DNA of 64,000 nt from Faecalicatena sp. Marseille-Q4148 (GTDB lineage Bacteria; Bacillota; Clostridia; Lachnospirales; Lachnospiraceae). The translations under genes were made by a program, and so were the position numbers. Numbering within the stretch: the first letter of the stretch is position 1; every line of letters starts with the position of its first letter. Positions 50,009 through 59,602 of the stretch are shown here, one piece after another. The stretch is from contig CP073692.1 of the NCBI GenBank assembly GCA_018228665.1, positions 1-64,000 of the forward strand, in the 5' to 3' direction. Under the pieces are notes generated by a model that saw only the letters and a list, made by a program, of their open reading frames with translations, was not told the origin of the DNA and made no database searches.

Positions 50009-51466
50009 ATGAGAGAGAAGTATGAATCCTTATCTTTGGCAGCCTTAAAAGATCTTGCAAAAGCAAGAGGATTGAAAGGTGTTACAGCAATGCGTAAAGC
50101 AGAGTTAGTTGAAGTGATGCTTGAAGAAGATGAAAGAACAAAGCCAATACAGGAAGAAGAAAGAGACACTGAAAACGAGACAGAAAAAACCGATGTGGTA
50201 AGGCAAACCAGACCGGAAAACAGAGAAAATAATAGAGAGAACGTAAGATATGAAAGAAATGAGTACCGTGAGAGACGGGATTACCGGGATATGCGGGAAC
50301 AGAAGGGGGACGAGCCGCCGACAGATATTGGTCAGTTGGACAGCGGTCAGACGGTAAAAGGAATTCTTGAGGTAATGGCGGACGGATATGGATTTATCCG
50401 GTCAGCAAATTATCTTCCGGGTGAAAATGATGTTTATGTATCGCCGTCCCAGATTCGCCGTTTTAATTTGAAGACGGGAGATATTATTGAGGGAAATACA
50501 AGGATTAAAACGCAGTCGGAGAAATTCAGCGCACTTTTATATCTGACAAAGATCAATGGTTTTACACCGGCACAGGCAGCCGGCAGATATAATTTTGAAG
50601 ATATGACGCCGATTTTTCCGAATCGGAGAATACGCTTAGAGAGCGGAGGAAGCAGCACAGCAATGCGGGTTGTGGATCTGCTTTCACCGATTGGAAAAGG
50701 ACAAAGAGGAATGATTGTTTCTCCGCCAAAGGCAGGTAAGACAACATTACTAAAAGAAGTTGCGCTTTCTATTAAGAGAAATCATCCGGAAATGCATCTT
50801 CTGATTCTTTTAATTGATGAACGTCCGGAAGAAGTAACAGACATTAAAGAAGCCATTGAAGGGAAGAATGTAGAAGTAATCTATTCTACTTTTGATGAAC
50901 TTCCGGAACACCATAAGAGAGTTTCTGAAATGGTAATTGAGAGAGCCAAACGTCTTGTGGAACATAAGAAAGAAGTTGTAATCTTACTGGACAGTATTAC
51001 AAGACTGGCAAGAGCGTATAACCTTGTCGTACCGCCAAGCGGCCGTACACTGTCAGGTGGTCTTGATCCGGCAGCGCTTCATATGCCAAAACGCTTCTTT
51101 GGAGCAGCCAGAAATATGCGTGAGGGAGGAAGTCTTACAATTTTGGCAACAGCGCTTGTAGATACGGGAAGTAAGATGGATGATGTCATTTACGAAGAAT
51201 TTAAGGGAACCGGTAATATGGAGCTTGTTCTCGACCGTAAGCTTTCTGAGAAGCGGATTTTCCCGGCTGTGGACATTATGAAATCAGGAACAAGAAGAGA
51301 AGATCTGCTGCTGAGTCAAGAGGAATTGGAAGCCGTTTATATTATGCGCAGAGCGCTTAATGGTATGAAAGCGGATGAGGCGGCGGACAGTATTCTGAAT
51401 ATGTTTGCCCGTACGAAAAATAACCGGGAATTTGTCCAGACAGTCAAGAAAACGAAATTAATCTAG
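50009..51466 (+). CDS. rho: Transcription termination factor Rho
   Basis: The 485-residue hexameric ATPase has a Rho N-terminal SAP-like domain ([20 protein letters not shown]), a charged Arg/Glu/Asn-rich insertion (about residues 45-105), an RNA-binding cold-shock-like domain ([14 protein letters not shown]), Walker [10 protein letters not shown], Walker [16 protein letters not shown] and the Q- and R-loops. It ends transcription by pulling RNA. The long charged insertion is usual in Clostridia. GAAGGGAG lies 6-7 nt upstream. Confidence 0.96.
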   Translation: MREKYESLSLAALKDLAKARGLKGVTAMRKAELVEVMLEEDERTKPIQEEERDTENETEKTDVVRQTRPENRENNRENVRYERNEYRERRDYRDMREQKGDEPPTDIGQLDSGQTVKGILEVMADGYGFIRSANYLPGENDVYVSPSQIRRFNLKTGDIIEGNTRIKTQSEKFSALLYLTKINGFTPAQAAGRYNFEDMTPIFPNRRIRLESGGSSTAMRVVDLLSPIGKGQRGMIVSPPKAGKTTLLKEVALSIKRNHPEMHLLILLIDERPEEVTDIKEAIEGKNVEVIYSTFDELPEHHKRVSEMVIERAKRLVEHKKEVVILLDSITRLARAYNLVVPPSGRTLSGGLDPAALHMPKRFFGAARNMREGGSLTILATALVDTGSKMDDVIYEEFKGTGNMELVLDRKLSEKRIFPAVDIMKSGTRREDLLLSQEELEAVYIMRRALNGMKADEAADSILNMFARTKNNREFVQTVKKTKLI

Positions 51467-51493
51467 CCGATAGACCGTTCATAAGATAAAAAG

Positions 51494-51528
51494 AGCCTGA
51501 TTCTGTGAAAAGGAATCAGACTTTTTTT
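51494..51528 (+). terminator. Terminator after rho
   Basis: CTGATTC pairs with GAATCAG around TGTGAAAAG and is followed by a seven-T run. Confidence 0.85.
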
Positions 51529-51568
51529 CGTATTTTAAATAGCAGTTTTATGTTAGATGGAGGGAATA

Positions 51569-52792
51569 ATGGAAGAACAAAAGAAAACAGTACATGATTT
51601 TAGGTTTATCGGAAGAATACTGACTATTTTGAAAATTTTACAAGAAGAGACGGATGAGTATACAACCATTTCGCAAACGGAGATTAAGAATCTGATGGAA
51701 GAATACGAGCATCCTTGTTCGGAGAGAACACTGACAGATTATTTAAAAGTCATGATGAAGGAACTGAATCCAGAAGATGAAGATGGAGTTGTGGACAGTT
51801 TTTATGGGATTGAGGATTATAAGATTATTGTCAAAGGACTAGAGGATAAACTTCATGCACGCGATATAGGACTGAAGAGAGAAGGATCAAAAAAATTACA
51901 ATTAAGAAAACTCAGATACAATCAATTATTTTCGTTTGAAGAGTTGAATCAGATTATTGAGGCGGTTCTTTTTTTGAAGAATATAGATACAAGTACAAAA
52001 GAAAAACTGATTAAAAAGCTTCAAAAGGTAACCAGCATGAATTATCCGAAGTATTCACCATTTATTAGTGAGACAACCGGAAAAATCAGTACAAATATCT
52101 CTAATGTTTATGAAGATTCTCGTGTAGACGAGGTTATGGTCAGAAAGAATCTGAAAATCATACGTCAGGCAATCGAAGCTAATAACAATATTGGAAATAA
52201 AATCGCATTTCATTTTAACGGATATAATGAGAAAAAAGAATTGATACCGAGACGAAAGCCATCAGGGGAGATCATGACATATGTGGCAAATCCGTACTAT
52301 GTGATTTTGTATAATGGGAAATATTATTTGGTGTGCAGCGTAGATCCTTATGACGATGTTGGCTTTTATAGAATTGATCTGATGTCTGATATTACCGATA
52401 AAACGAAAGTATCGGTATTGGATGGTGAAACTATGGTGTCAGAGAGGAGAAAACCAAAGAGAATGGTGAAAGGTCTTCCTGTTGAATGGAATGATACAAT
52501 TGCATCTGAGTTTCAGGCGGAACATATGTATATGTTTTTTGGTCAGCCATGTACGATACGATTAAAATTGGATAAAGACCGATATACACTTTTACATGAT
52601 TATTTCGGAGATCGCTATACGTTTGTAAAACATATTGACGATAGATGGGATGAAGTAGAAGTAACGTGTGTTCTAAAAGCAATGGAATCCTGGGCAATGC
52701 AATGCTCAGAGTATGTTGAAGTATTGAAGCCGGTTGAGCTGAGAAATAGCATTTTCGAAAAGTGCAGAGGGCTTCTGGAGCGTTATAGATAG
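51569..52792 (+). CDS. WYL-domain transcriptional regulator
   Basis: The 407-residue protein has an N-terminal winged-helix part (about residues 15-60), a middle helical region and a WYL domain (about residues 200-280, with PYYVILYNGKYYLVCSVDPY) followed by the WCX-like C-terminal part. WYL proteins bind DNA and sense nucleic acids or nucleotides, often controlling defence or DNA-damage genes. GGAGG lies 6 nt before ATG 51569. Two orphan genes downstream may be its targets. Confidence 0.88.
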   Translation: MEEQKKTVHDFRFIGRILTILKILQEETDEYTTISQTEIKNLMEEYEHPCSERTLTDYLKVMMKELNPEDEDGVVDSFYGIEDYKIIVKGLEDKLHARDIGLKREGSKKLQLRKLRYNQLFSFEELNQIIEAVLFLKNIDTSTKEKLIKKLQKVTSMNYPKYSPFISETTGKISTNISNVYEDSRVDEVMVRKNLKIIRQAIEANNNIGNKIAFHFNGYNEKKELIPRRKPSGEIMTYVANPYYVILYNGKYYLVCSVDPYDDVGFYRIDLMSDITDKTKVSVLDGETMVSERRKPKRMVKGLPVEWNDTIASEFQAEHMYMFFGQPCTIRLKLDKDRYTLLHDYFGDRYTFVKHIDDRWDEVEVTCVLKAMESWAMQCSEYVEVLKPVELRNSIFEKCRGLLERYR

Positions 52793-52820
52793 GGAAAGAC
52801 TGACAAAGGAGAAAATAGTT

Positions 52821-53324
52821 ATGAAGAAAATAGAAGAAATCGTCGCATCCTTAATAGATGCAGCGGATACTTGTGAGGAAGTGGAAGAGTATTTTAAAAA
52901 TGGGAACACTCCAAAAGGCCCCTATATTGATTTAGCGAAGTATTTTCTTGATGATAATTATTTGAAGCGTTCCAAAGGTGATGAAGCATATAAAAAATGG
53001 TTAAGAGAACTGATTCATACCGAAAGAGAACAGGAGTCGATTGTTTTAAGTGTCCTGAAGAAAAAGTATCAAACAAAAGAGTGTTTGGAAAGGTTTGTAT
53101 TTTTATTAAATGGATTATCTCCGCAGTTGAATCAAAAGTGGCATTTTTTCATAGGGTATTGGGGTTTAAGAGAGTATATTACAAAATATCCCGAAAACAA
53201 TTCTGACAGATTAACACCACTAAAAAAAGGAAATAAGGCTTATGACGGAAATCCTTTTAAAAAATGTACGGAAGGAGAAATTTGGTACAATTGTATGATG
53301 GATATTAAACAAAAGAATCTTTAA
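52821..53324 (+). CDS. Hypothetical protein
   Basis: A 167-residue soluble protein (MKKIEEIVASLIDAADTCEE ... NHFFIGYW-like middle ... IWYNCMMDIKQK) with an acidic helical N-terminus. I recognise no family. It lies 28 nt after the WYL gene with an AAAGGAG site, so it is probably co-transcribed. It is very AT-rich. Confidence 0.7.
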   Translation: MKKIEEIVASLIDAADTCEEVEEYFKNGNTPKGPYIDLAKYFLDDNYLKRSKGDEAYKKWLRELIHTEREQESIVLSVLKKKYQTKECLERFVFLLNGLSPQLNQKWHFFIGYWGLREYITKYPENNSDRLTPLKKGNKAYDGNPFKKCTEGEIWYNCMMDIKQKNL

Positions 53325-53469
53325 AAATACTAATGCATATGAAAGAGAGAGAAGATTAAAAAATTTCAGGAATAGGGAGTGCTTTTTTGTTTTCGGCAAT
53401 ATGTTGCGTGTTTGCAGGTGTATAATATAAAGAGTAAACAAAAGAGAGAAAGAAAACAGGAGGGCGCTT

Positions 53470-54030
53470 ATGATGGCAAAAGAAATCAGAGAATCCATTA
53501 AAACAATTTATGGTATGCTTTGGGAAATTTTGGCACTGTATGAAAAAACAGACTGTTATAACAAAGTTCCGGAGAATGAGAAGGAAAAGGACATCTGGGA
53601 TTACCTGGGTGACAAATTGATGAGTGTTCGAAAGAACATCGATATGTTGTTTCTCGGACAAGAGGAACCGGCACAAAGATTGCGAGAGATCGTAGATGAA
53701 ACAGAAGCGTTTGTCAGACGCTATGAAAGGCCGGGAGTCGTAAAAAGGTGGAAACGAATAAATCCACAAATCTTATTTTTTGAGTGTTCTTTTGAGATTA
53801 TGGAAAAATTTCCGGAAGTGTATAAAGAAATCAGTTGGGGGTTATCAAATTTAAAATTGGCATGTTATCCTGATGAAAATTTAATAGCAGCAAGAAAAAA
53901 ATATTTTGCAGAAGCGAATAGAAAGATTGAAGAGGGAAATCTCCAGTATACGGAAGAAAGAGTGTTTCAGAATGAACTTTTACGAACATTAACCTTAGTC
54001 TTTGAGCATGATTTCAAGGAATATCTTTAA
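53470..54030 (+). CDS. Hypothetical protein
   Basis: A 186-residue charged, mostly helical protein (MMAKEIRESIKTIYGMLWEI ... LREIVDETEAFVRRYERPGV ... EWS-free C-terminus ending EHDFKEYL). Not recognised. AGGAGGG lies 7 nt upstream. A possible promoter with TATAAT lies near 53425 in the 145-nt gap after the preceding gene. AT-rich. Confidence 0.65.
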   Translation: MMAKEIRESIKTIYGMLWEILALYEKTDCYNKVPENEKEKDIWDYLGDKLMSVRKNIDMLFLGQEEPAQRLREIVDETEAFVRRYERPGVVKRWKRINPQILFFECSFEIMEKFPEVYKEISWGLSNLKLACYPDENLIAARKKYFAEANRKIEEGNLQYTEERVFQNELLRTLTLVFEHDFKEYL

Positions 54031-54088
54031 AGGAGAAGCGAGAATTATTCAAAGCGGAAGAAGAACATTTTTGAAAAACAACTTGCAA

Positions 54089-54117
54089 AATATAAAAAGA
54101 TATGTTACAATAACAGA
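54089..54117 (+). promoter_or_regulatory. Promoter of rpmE
   Basis: TTGCAA, a 17-bp spacer and TACAAT lie just downstream of the previous gene, about 105 nt before the rpmE start codon. Confidence 0.6.
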
Positions 54118-54128
54118 GCTGTTTAAGA

Positions 54129-54196
54129 GACATTGATTGCGGGCATTCGCCGGCAAGTAAAATTGCGAACGGCCGAGTGCTATCGCGTAACATAAC
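54129..54196 (+). promoter_or_regulatory. Candidate L31 autoregulatory leader
   Basis: In the rpmE 5' leader, GCATTCG pairs with CGAGTGC, and inside it GCCG pairs with CGGC and GCAA with TTGC, forming a compact bulged hairpin about 25 nt before the ribosome binding site. Ribosomal protein L31 leaders of Firmicutes act by binding L31 in place of rRNA. The assignment is by position and fold, not by a covariance search. Confidence 0.5.
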
Positions 54197-54221
54197 ATTA
54201 TGAATAGAAGAGGTGAAAAAC

Positions 54222-54422
54222 ATGAGAGAAGGAATCCATCCAGAATATCATCAGGCTACTGTAACATGCAACTGTGGTAATACATTCGTAACAGGATCTA
54301 CAAAGAAAGATATTCACGTAGAAATCTGTTCTAAATGTCATCCATTCTACACAGGACAGCAGAAAGCTACTCAGGCTCGTGGCCGTGTTGATAAATTCAA
54401 CAAGAAATACGGAATTAAATAA
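54222..54422 (+). CDS. rpmE: 50S ribosomal protein L31
   Basis: The 66-residue protein [20 protein letters not shown] ... [20 protein letters not shown] is a typical L31 with a zinc-binding CxC...CxxC set. ATG 54222 matches the family start; the GTG three codons upstream is part of the AGAGGTG ribosome binding site. Confidence 0.97.
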   Translation: MREGIHPEYHQATVTCNCGNTFVTGSTKKDIHVEICSKCHPFYTGQQKATQARGRVDKFNKKYGIK

Positions 54423-54481
54423 TGATGTCCGAAGGTTGAGGTTTTCGAATCTCAACCTTTTTGAGTATAAGGAGAGGATGT

Positions 54482-55417
54482 ATGAAATCATCTAATATAG
54501 GCGGTCAGGCAGTGCTGGAAGGCATTATGATGAGAAATGGCGGACAATATTCCGTTGCAGTAAGAAAGCCTGACGGCGAGATTGCCGTTGACATACAGGA
54601 ATATAAAAGCGTTGTGAAAAAATGGAAAATGCTGACAAGGATTCCATTTATCAGAGGTGTATTTAACTTTATTGATTCCCTTGTGATTGGTATGAAGACA
54701 CTTACATATTCTGCAAGCTTTTACGAAGAAGAGGAAGAGAAGGTTGTACTCAGTGATGCAGAGGCAAAGAAGCAGGAAAAGAAAGAGAACTTTATGATGG
54801 GAATGACTATCACATTTTCGATTTTGCTGGCAGTGCTTTTGTTTATGGTAGTCCCGTATGGAGCAACAAGTTTTCTGAAAAGATTCGGGTTGTCGAAGAC
54901 GATGTTTGCAGTCTGTGAAGGAATCATCAAGTTGGCGGTATTTTTACTTTATATTTGGGGAATCTCCAAAATGGAAGATATTAAACGGGTTTTTATGTAT
55001 CACGGTGCAGAGCATAAATGTATTAACTGTATTGAACATGGACTGGATCTGACAGTGGAAAATGTTCGAAAGAGTTCAAAAGAGCATAAGAGATGCGGAA
55101 CAAGTTTTCTGCTTTTTGTGATGGTTGTCAGCATTATAACGCATTTTTTTGTTCAGTTTGATTCTAATGCTGTGAATCTTATCGTGCGCATTGCGCTGCT
55201 TCCTGTAATTGCAGGGATTTCCTATGAGTTGATCCGACTTGCCGGAAGAAGTGAAAACACGATTGTGAACGTTCTGAGTAAACCGGGACTTTGGCTTCAG
55301 CGCCTGACAACAAAGGAACCGGATGACGAAATGATCGAAGTTGGGATTAGAGCTGTGGAGGCTGTATTTGACTGGAAGGCGTTTTTTGAAGAAAATCCGG
55401 AAGTGAGAGTAAGGTAA
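54482..55417 (+). CDS. DUF1385-family membrane protein
   Basis: The 311-residue protein has the N-terminal NIGGQAVLEGIMMRNG motif, IPFIRGVFNFIDSL, membrane segments near residues 100-120, 135-155, 205-225 and 235-255, and a middle MYHGAEHKCINCIE motif with His/Cys residues. It is a conserved Firmicute membrane protein (YqhQ-like) of unclear function. It is the usual neighbour of rpmE and prmC in Clostridia, and its stop overlaps the prmC ATG by 1 nt. Confidence 0.92.
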   Translation: MKSSNIGGQAVLEGIMMRNGGQYSVAVRKPDGEIAVDIQEYKSVVKKWKMLTRIPFIRGVFNFIDSLVIGMKTLTYSASFYEEEEEKVVLSDAEAKKQEKKENFMMGMTITFSILLAVLLFMVVPYGATSFLKRFGLSKTMFAVCEGIIKLAVFLLYIWGISKMEDIKRVFMYHGAEHKCINCIEHGLDLTVENVRKSSKEHKRCGTSFLLFVMVVSIITHFFVQFDSNAVNLIVRIALLPVIAGISYELIRLAGRSENTIVNVLSKPGLWLQRLTTKEPDDEMIEVGIRAVEAVFDWKAFFEENPEVRVR

Positions 55418-56331
55418 TGGACGAAGGAACGATATGTTTAAAAGAAGCGCTGGAATATGGAATCAACAGACTTTCAGAGGCAAAGATCAGTGAAGCAGAG
55501 TTGGATGCATGGTATCTGCTTTCGCATGTTACAAAAATAGATCGAGGGACTTATTTTGCAGAAATAAAACGCCCACTTACAAAAGAGCAGGAAAAATGTT
55601 ATCTGGAGTTGATTGGAAAACGTGCCGACAGGATTCCGCTTCAGCACCTGACAGGAGAACAGGAGTTTATGGGGCTTACGTTTCAAGTTAATGAGTATGT
55701 ACTGGTACCCCGTCAAGATACAGAAATCCTTGTAGAAGAAGCGCTAAAGACTGTGTGTCCGGGGATGCGGGTTCTTGATATGTGCACCGGATCAGGGTGC
55801 ATTTTGTTAAGTCTGCTTTGGTATGCAAATAAAAAAAACGGGCTGGTTTGTGGAAAGATTAATGAAGAATTGTGGAAAAGATTTGCAGTTACCGGCGTCG
55901 GTGTGGATATTTCTGAAGATGCACTGAATGTTGCTGAGAAGAATCGAAAAGCTGTTTTAGGAGCTTTGGCATCGGCAGCAATTTTTCAGGAAAGCGATCT
56001 TTTTGCACAGATTGAAGGAAGGTTTGATATGATTGTATCAAATCCGCCTTATATCAGGACAGCTGTGATTGCGACACTGGAAGAAGAGGTGCGCTGCCAT
56101 GATCCGCTTCTTGCGCTGGACGGAAAAGAAGATGGATTATATTTTTATGAGAGAATTATAGAGGAGAGTCCTGCCTTTTTAAAACAAGGAGGAAGGCTTT
56201 TATTTGAAATCGGGCATGATCAGGCAGAAGCTGTTTCTGAGCTGATGAAGCGAAGAGGATTTGAACAGATCCGGGTGAAAAAGGATCTGGCAGGTCTTGA
56301 CCGCGTCTTGTCTGGCGTGTACAATGGTTAG
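55417..56331 (+). CDS. prmC: Peptide chain release factor N5-glutamine methyltransferase
   Basis: The 304-residue enzyme has a helical N-terminal domain, the SAM-binding VLDMCTGSGCILLSL, and the catalytic NPPYI at residue 209. It methylates the Gln of the GGQ motif in release factors. Its place directly before prfA is the classic arrangement. A ~20-residue insertion (around KKNGLVCGKINEELWKRF) between the first strands is slightly unusual. Confidence 0.95.
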   Translation: MDEGTICLKEALEYGINRLSEAKISEAELDAWYLLSHVTKIDRGTYFAEIKRPLTKEQEKCYLELIGKRADRIPLQHLTGEQEFMGLTFQVNEYVLVPRQDTEILVEEALKTVCPGMRVLDMCTGSGCILLSLLWYANKKNGLVCGKINEELWKRFAVTGVGVDISEDALNVAEKNRKAVLGALASAAIFQESDLFAQIEGRFDMIVSNPPYIRTAVIATLEEEVRCHDPLLALDGKEDGLYFYERIIEESPAFLKQGGRLLFEIGHDQAEAVSELMKRRGFEQIRVKKDLAGLDRVLSGVYNG

Positions 56332-56350
56332 AGAGTAGGAGGAATTAACA

Positions 56351-57421
56351 ATGTTTGATAAATTAGAAGATTTGCTAATTCGTTTTGAAGAGATTATGGG
56401 TGAACTGCAGGAACCGGATGTTGCCAATGATCAGGTACGTTTCCGCAAGCTGATGAAGGAGCAGGCAGATCTGACACCTATCGTAGAAGCATATACAGAA
56501 TATAAGAATGCAAAACAGGCGATTACAGATAGTGAAGAAATGTTAGAAAGTGAATCTGACGAAGAGATGCGCGAGCTTCTTAAAGAAGAGTTATCTTCTT
56601 CTAAGAAACGTGTGGAAGAGCTTGAACATGAGCTGAAGATTCTTCTTCTTCCAAAAGATCCGAACGATGATAAGAATATTATTGTAGAGATTCGTGCCGG
56701 TGCAGGTGGAGATGAATCAGCGCTGTTTGCAGCAGAAGTGTATCGTATGTATGTACACTATGCAGAGAGCAGACGTTGGAAGACAGAGATGATTTCTTTC
56801 AATGAGAACGGAATCGGTGGATTTAAAGAAGTAGTATTTATGATCAGTGGACAGGGAGTTTACTCCCGTATGAAATACGAAAGCGGTGTACACCGTGTAC
56901 AGCGTGTTCCGGAGACAGAGTCCGGCGGACGTATCCATACATCTACAATTACAGTAGCAGTTATGCCGGAAGCAGAGGAAGTGGATGTTGAGATTAATGA
57001 GAAAGATATCCGTATTGACGTTATGCGTGCTTCTGGTAACGGTGGACAGTGTGTCAATACAACAGACTCAGCGGTTCGTTTGACACATTATCCAACAGGA
57101 ATTGTCATCTACAGCCAGACAGAGAAGTCACAGCTGCAGAATAAGGAGAAGGCTTTCCGCCTGCTCCGTTCAAAGTTATACGAGTTAGAACTTGAGAAAC
57201 AGCAGTCAGCAGAGGCAGAAGCGAGAAGAAGCCAGATCGGTACAGGAGATCGTTCAGAGAAGATCCGTACTTACAACTTCCCGCAGGGACGTGTGACAGA
57301 GCACCGTATCAAATTGACACTGTATAAGATTGACGCTATTATGAATGGTGATCTCGATGAGATTATTGACAGTCTGATAGCAGCAGACCAGGCTGCAAAA
57401 CTGGCGAATATGCAGGAATAG
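56351..57421 (+). CDS. prfA: Peptide chain release factor 1
   Basis: The 356-residue protein has the GGQ motif at residues 231-233 ([20 protein letters not shown]) for peptide release and a PET tripeptide (in [14 protein letters not shown]) at the place of the PxT stop-codon-reading motif. It recognises UAA and UAG. Its last ~42 coding bases plus terminator are duplicated 2.6 kb downstream. AGGAGG lies 7 nt upstream. Confidence 0.97.
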   Translation: MFDKLEDLLIRFEEIMGELQEPDVANDQVRFRKLMKEQADLTPIVEAYTEYKNAKQAITDSEEMLESESDEEMRELLKEELSSSKKRVEELEHELKILLLPKDPNDDKNIIVEIRAGAGGDESALFAAEVYRMYVHYAESRRWKTEMISFNENGIGGFKEVVFMISGQGVYSRMKYESGVHRVQRVPETESGGRIHTSTITVAVMPEAEEVDVEINEKDIRIDVMRASGNGGQCVNTTDSAVRLTHYPTGIVIYSQTEKSQLQNKEKAFRLLRSKLYELELEKQQSAEAEARRSQIGTGDRSEKIRTYNFPQGRVTEHRIKLTLYKIDAIMNGDLDEIIDSLIAADQAAKLANMQE

Positions 57422-57470
57422 TATATAAAGAAGAAATCGGTTTACAGATAAATTGTAGCCGATTTCTTTT
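57380..57470 (+). repeat. 91-bp direct repeat, copy A (prfA 3' end plus terminator)
   Basis: From the last codons of prfA through the stop codon and terminator stem, 90 of 91 bases are the same as 59979-60069. The pair brackets a 2.5-kb island. Confidence 0.95.
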
Positions 57471-57473
57471 TTT
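57433..57473 (+). terminator. Terminator of prfA
   Basis: GAAATCGG pairs with CCGATTTC around a TTTACAGATAAATTGTAG loop (which itself can pair, CTACAA/TTTACAG-like), followed by seven T. Confidence 0.88.
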
Positions 57474-57474
57474 G

Positions 57475-58030
57475 GTGCGCCTTGCGGCGCACGTCGCTAA
57501 TGGGTGAAAGTCCCTAATCCGCCCTAGTAGTAGGAAGGATACAGCCAATGACAAGGGTGTCCACTGTGAGGTGGAATCTGAAGGAAGTCAGATGGCAAAT
57601 CTCTGGTCTGACGAACAGAAACCACATGAGGCTATAGTTAAGGATAAGGCTGCCAAACAAGTCAAAGTCCAATAGCTACTCGGAATTAATTATAGTAGAT
57701 GTGGCAGATATATGGAGAGAAAGTGACGTGTGGTACCAGGGGAGGTCTCGTCAGCAAGCGGAAACAGAGTATGAAACTTGTAGTAACAACGAATGACGAG
57801 AAGTCAGCAGAAGTCATAGTGTGCGACTTGAAAGTCGTTACTTTAATTGCAGAAATGCTGCTACTTCTTTCTCGTAGTATCCCTATCGGTAAATGCCTAG
57901 TAAGAAAAGAACGGTGTGAAGCAACCGAGACAAAGTGAGAAAAGTGGAAATCACATCTGCTCTATTGCGAGGGAAAGATGTATATGATTAACAAATGTGA
58001 ACTGTTGTAAGGGTCGTCACTCACGAACAG
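57475..58030 (+). mobile_element. Group II intron 5' remnant
   Basis: Starting one base after the prfA terminator T-run, GTGCGCC opens a stretch with TGGGTGAAAGTCCCTAATCC, AGTAGTAGGAAGGATACAGC and many short helices, typical of a group II domain I. No reverse transcriptase gene and no domain V follow, so it is truncated. Insertion right after a terminator hairpin is the habit of class IIC introns. The exact 3' limit is unclear. Confidence 0.6.
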
Positions 58031-58120
58031 GTGAAAGTGGTTGTAATATGAAACAGAGGTTGAGATAAGAGATTTGATGTCTCTTTTTGGAGAGAGATGT
58101 TTCCTTGCTTGCGAAAAGAG

Positions 58121-58212
58121 TATGAAGAGGATACTGGGAAGAGAACGAAATTTTTGTTGTAAGGTTTGTGAAAAGTACTGTATAATGGAGGAAAGAAACG
58201 GAGACGAAAAAT
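58121..58212 (+). repeat. Promoter-bearing repeat, copy 1
   Basis: About 92 bp beginning TATGAAGAGGATACTGGGAA, highly similar to 58740-58831. It holds -35 TTGTAA (58157-58162), an 18-bp spacer and -10 TATAAT (58181-58186). It lies just before the FMN-binding protein gene. Confidence 0.85.
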
Positions 58213-58231
58213 TGAATTTTATGAGGTAATT

Positions 58232-58708
58232 ATGTTTAGAAAAATGAGAAGAGTTAAGCAACAGCTCTCAGACGAAGAGTGTATTGCTGTGTTAAAAACG
58301 GAAACAAGAGGTGTGCTATCAATGCTCGATGCTGATGGATATCCTTATGGCATACCAATGAATCATTGGTATTGTGAAGCTGATGGAAAATTATATTTTC
58401 ATGGTGCAAAGGAAGGACATAAAATCGATGCAATTCAAAAATGCAATAAGGTTTGTTATACTGTTTTTGATAAGGGCTATCGCAACAAAGACGAATGGGC
58501 TTTGAATGTTAAAAGTGTTGTTGTGTTTGGAGAAATTAGCCTTGTTACCGATAAAGAAAAAGCAAATGTAATTTGTTCAGCGTTATGCCGTAAATTCACA
58601 GAAGATGAAGAGTATTTAAGACGAGAATTAGAGAGTTCTCTTTCAAAAGTACAATGCCTTGAACTTACACCAGAACACATAACAGGCAAACTTGTTAATG
58701 AGTCTTAA
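58232..58708 (+). CDS. Pyridoxamine 5'-phosphate oxidase-like FMN-binding protein
   Basis: The 158-residue protein has the split-barrel flavin-binding pattern: LSMLDADGYPYGIPMNHWYC, LYFHGAKEGHKIDAI, KVCYTVFDKGY and VKSVVVFGEISLV. The group includes nitroimidazole-resistance (NimA-like) proteins and small flavin reductases; substrate unknown. It is carried in the island behind prfA and driven by a repeated promoter. ATG follows TGAGG closely. Confidence 0.85.
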   Translation: MFRKMRRVKQQLSDEECIAVLKTETRGVLSMLDADGYPYGIPMNHWYCEADGKLYFHGAKEGHKIDAIQKCNKVCYTVFDKGYRNKDEWALNVKSVVVFGEISLVTDKEKANVICSALCRKFTEDEEYLRRELESSLSKVQCLELTPEHITGKLVNES

Positions 58709-58739
58709 ATAAAAAACTTCTAGTTCCCATGTCGGTTAA

Positions 58740-58831
58740 TATGAAGAGGATACTGGGAAGAAATCGAGATTTTTGTTGTAAGCCTTAAAAAAAATACTGT
58801 ATAATGGGGAAAAGAAATGGAGACGAAAATT
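58740..58831 (+). repeat. Promoter-bearing repeat, copy 2
   Basis: Second copy of 58121-58212, with -35 TTGTAA (58776-58781), an 18-bp spacer and -10 TATAAT (58800-58805). It precedes the two small orphan genes with a ~155-nt leader. Confidence 0.85.
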
Positions 58832-58960
58832 AGAAGTTTACGATTATGGTATAGACAATTCGTATGTATAATTGTTATTTGTACTGAGAATGTTAGGTAT
58901 ATACTAGCTTAGAAAAAGGTGTGGACTTCAGAAAGAAAAAATATGGAGAGGTAGAATTTA

Positions 58961-59353
58961 ATGAAATTTGCAGATAGTTTGAGAAATATAAAACCATTGA
59001 ACGAGACTGATATACTAACAAGTAAGATTGAATATATTTGTAAAAATATATATCCTGAAGAAATAAAACGAGAATGTTATAAACAAGCTCAACTAGGTAG
59101 AAATGTCGCTAAAGTAGAAAAATCTTTCTATAAAACTGAGTTAGGAATTAGTTTTTCAGTTGATTTTGAAAAGAAATCTTTCTTTAAAATTAGAAAATCT
59201 GATAAGGAAAGTCTTGCTGAAAGAATAGTCCAAGAAACTTTAGGTAATGTGGCAAAAGACTTAGGATTGAAATTAATTAGCGTGAGAAGTGTATATTCAA
59301 GTATTCCTGATGCACGTAGTACATATGATGTTGTTGTAACTTTTAGTTGGTAA
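58961..59353 (+). CDS. Hypothetical protein of the prfA island
   Basis: A 130-residue protein (MKFADSLRNIKPLNETDILT ... FYKTELGISFSVDFEKKSFF ... SIPDARSTYDVVVTFSW) with mixed alpha/beta character and no membrane segment or known motif. AGAGGTAG lies upstream. It is followed after 12 nt by the next small gene and probably shares its transcript. Confidence 0.7.
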   Translation: MKFADSLRNIKPLNETDILTSKIEYICKNIYPEEIKRECYKQAQLGRNVAKVEKSFYKTELGISFSVDFEKKSFFKIRKSDKESLAERIVQETLGNVAKDLGLKLISVRSVYSSIPDARSTYDVVVTFSW

Positions 59354-59365
59354 GGAGAAGTTGAT

Positions 59366-59602
59366 ATGAGTATGGATTTTTTAACAATTGATTGTGAATC
59401 TAATGGTCAAGATGTAGAAATAATGATTGATATCCAAACGGGAGTTAATTATATTAGAACAGGAAATGGAGGGGTATGTCCTAGATACAATGCTGATGGT
59501 ACTTTAGTAATAACACCACCAGATAAATTAAAAGAATTGGATAATGATGCTGCTGAAAAGTTAGAAAAAATTCTAAAAAACAGTTTTCCTTATAACTTTT
59601 AA
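59366..59602 (+). CDS. DUF6440-like small protein
   Basis: A 78-residue protein with IMIDIQTGVNYIRTGNGGVC and YNADGTLVITPPDKL. The D-x-x-TGVNY ... DG-x-x-V/I pattern resembles DUF6440 proteins, whose function is unknown. AAGGAG lies 9 nt upstream. Second gene of the small operon in the island. Confidence 0.6.
   Translation: MSMDFLTIDCESNGQDVEIMIDIQTGVNYIRTGNGGVCPRYNADGTLVITPPDKLKELDNDAAEKLEKILKNSFPYNF

Noticed and set aside
57699..57938. 79-codon plus-strand frame downstream of prfA
   Set aside because: It falls in the group II intron remnant and resembles no protein; structural RNA explains the sequence better.
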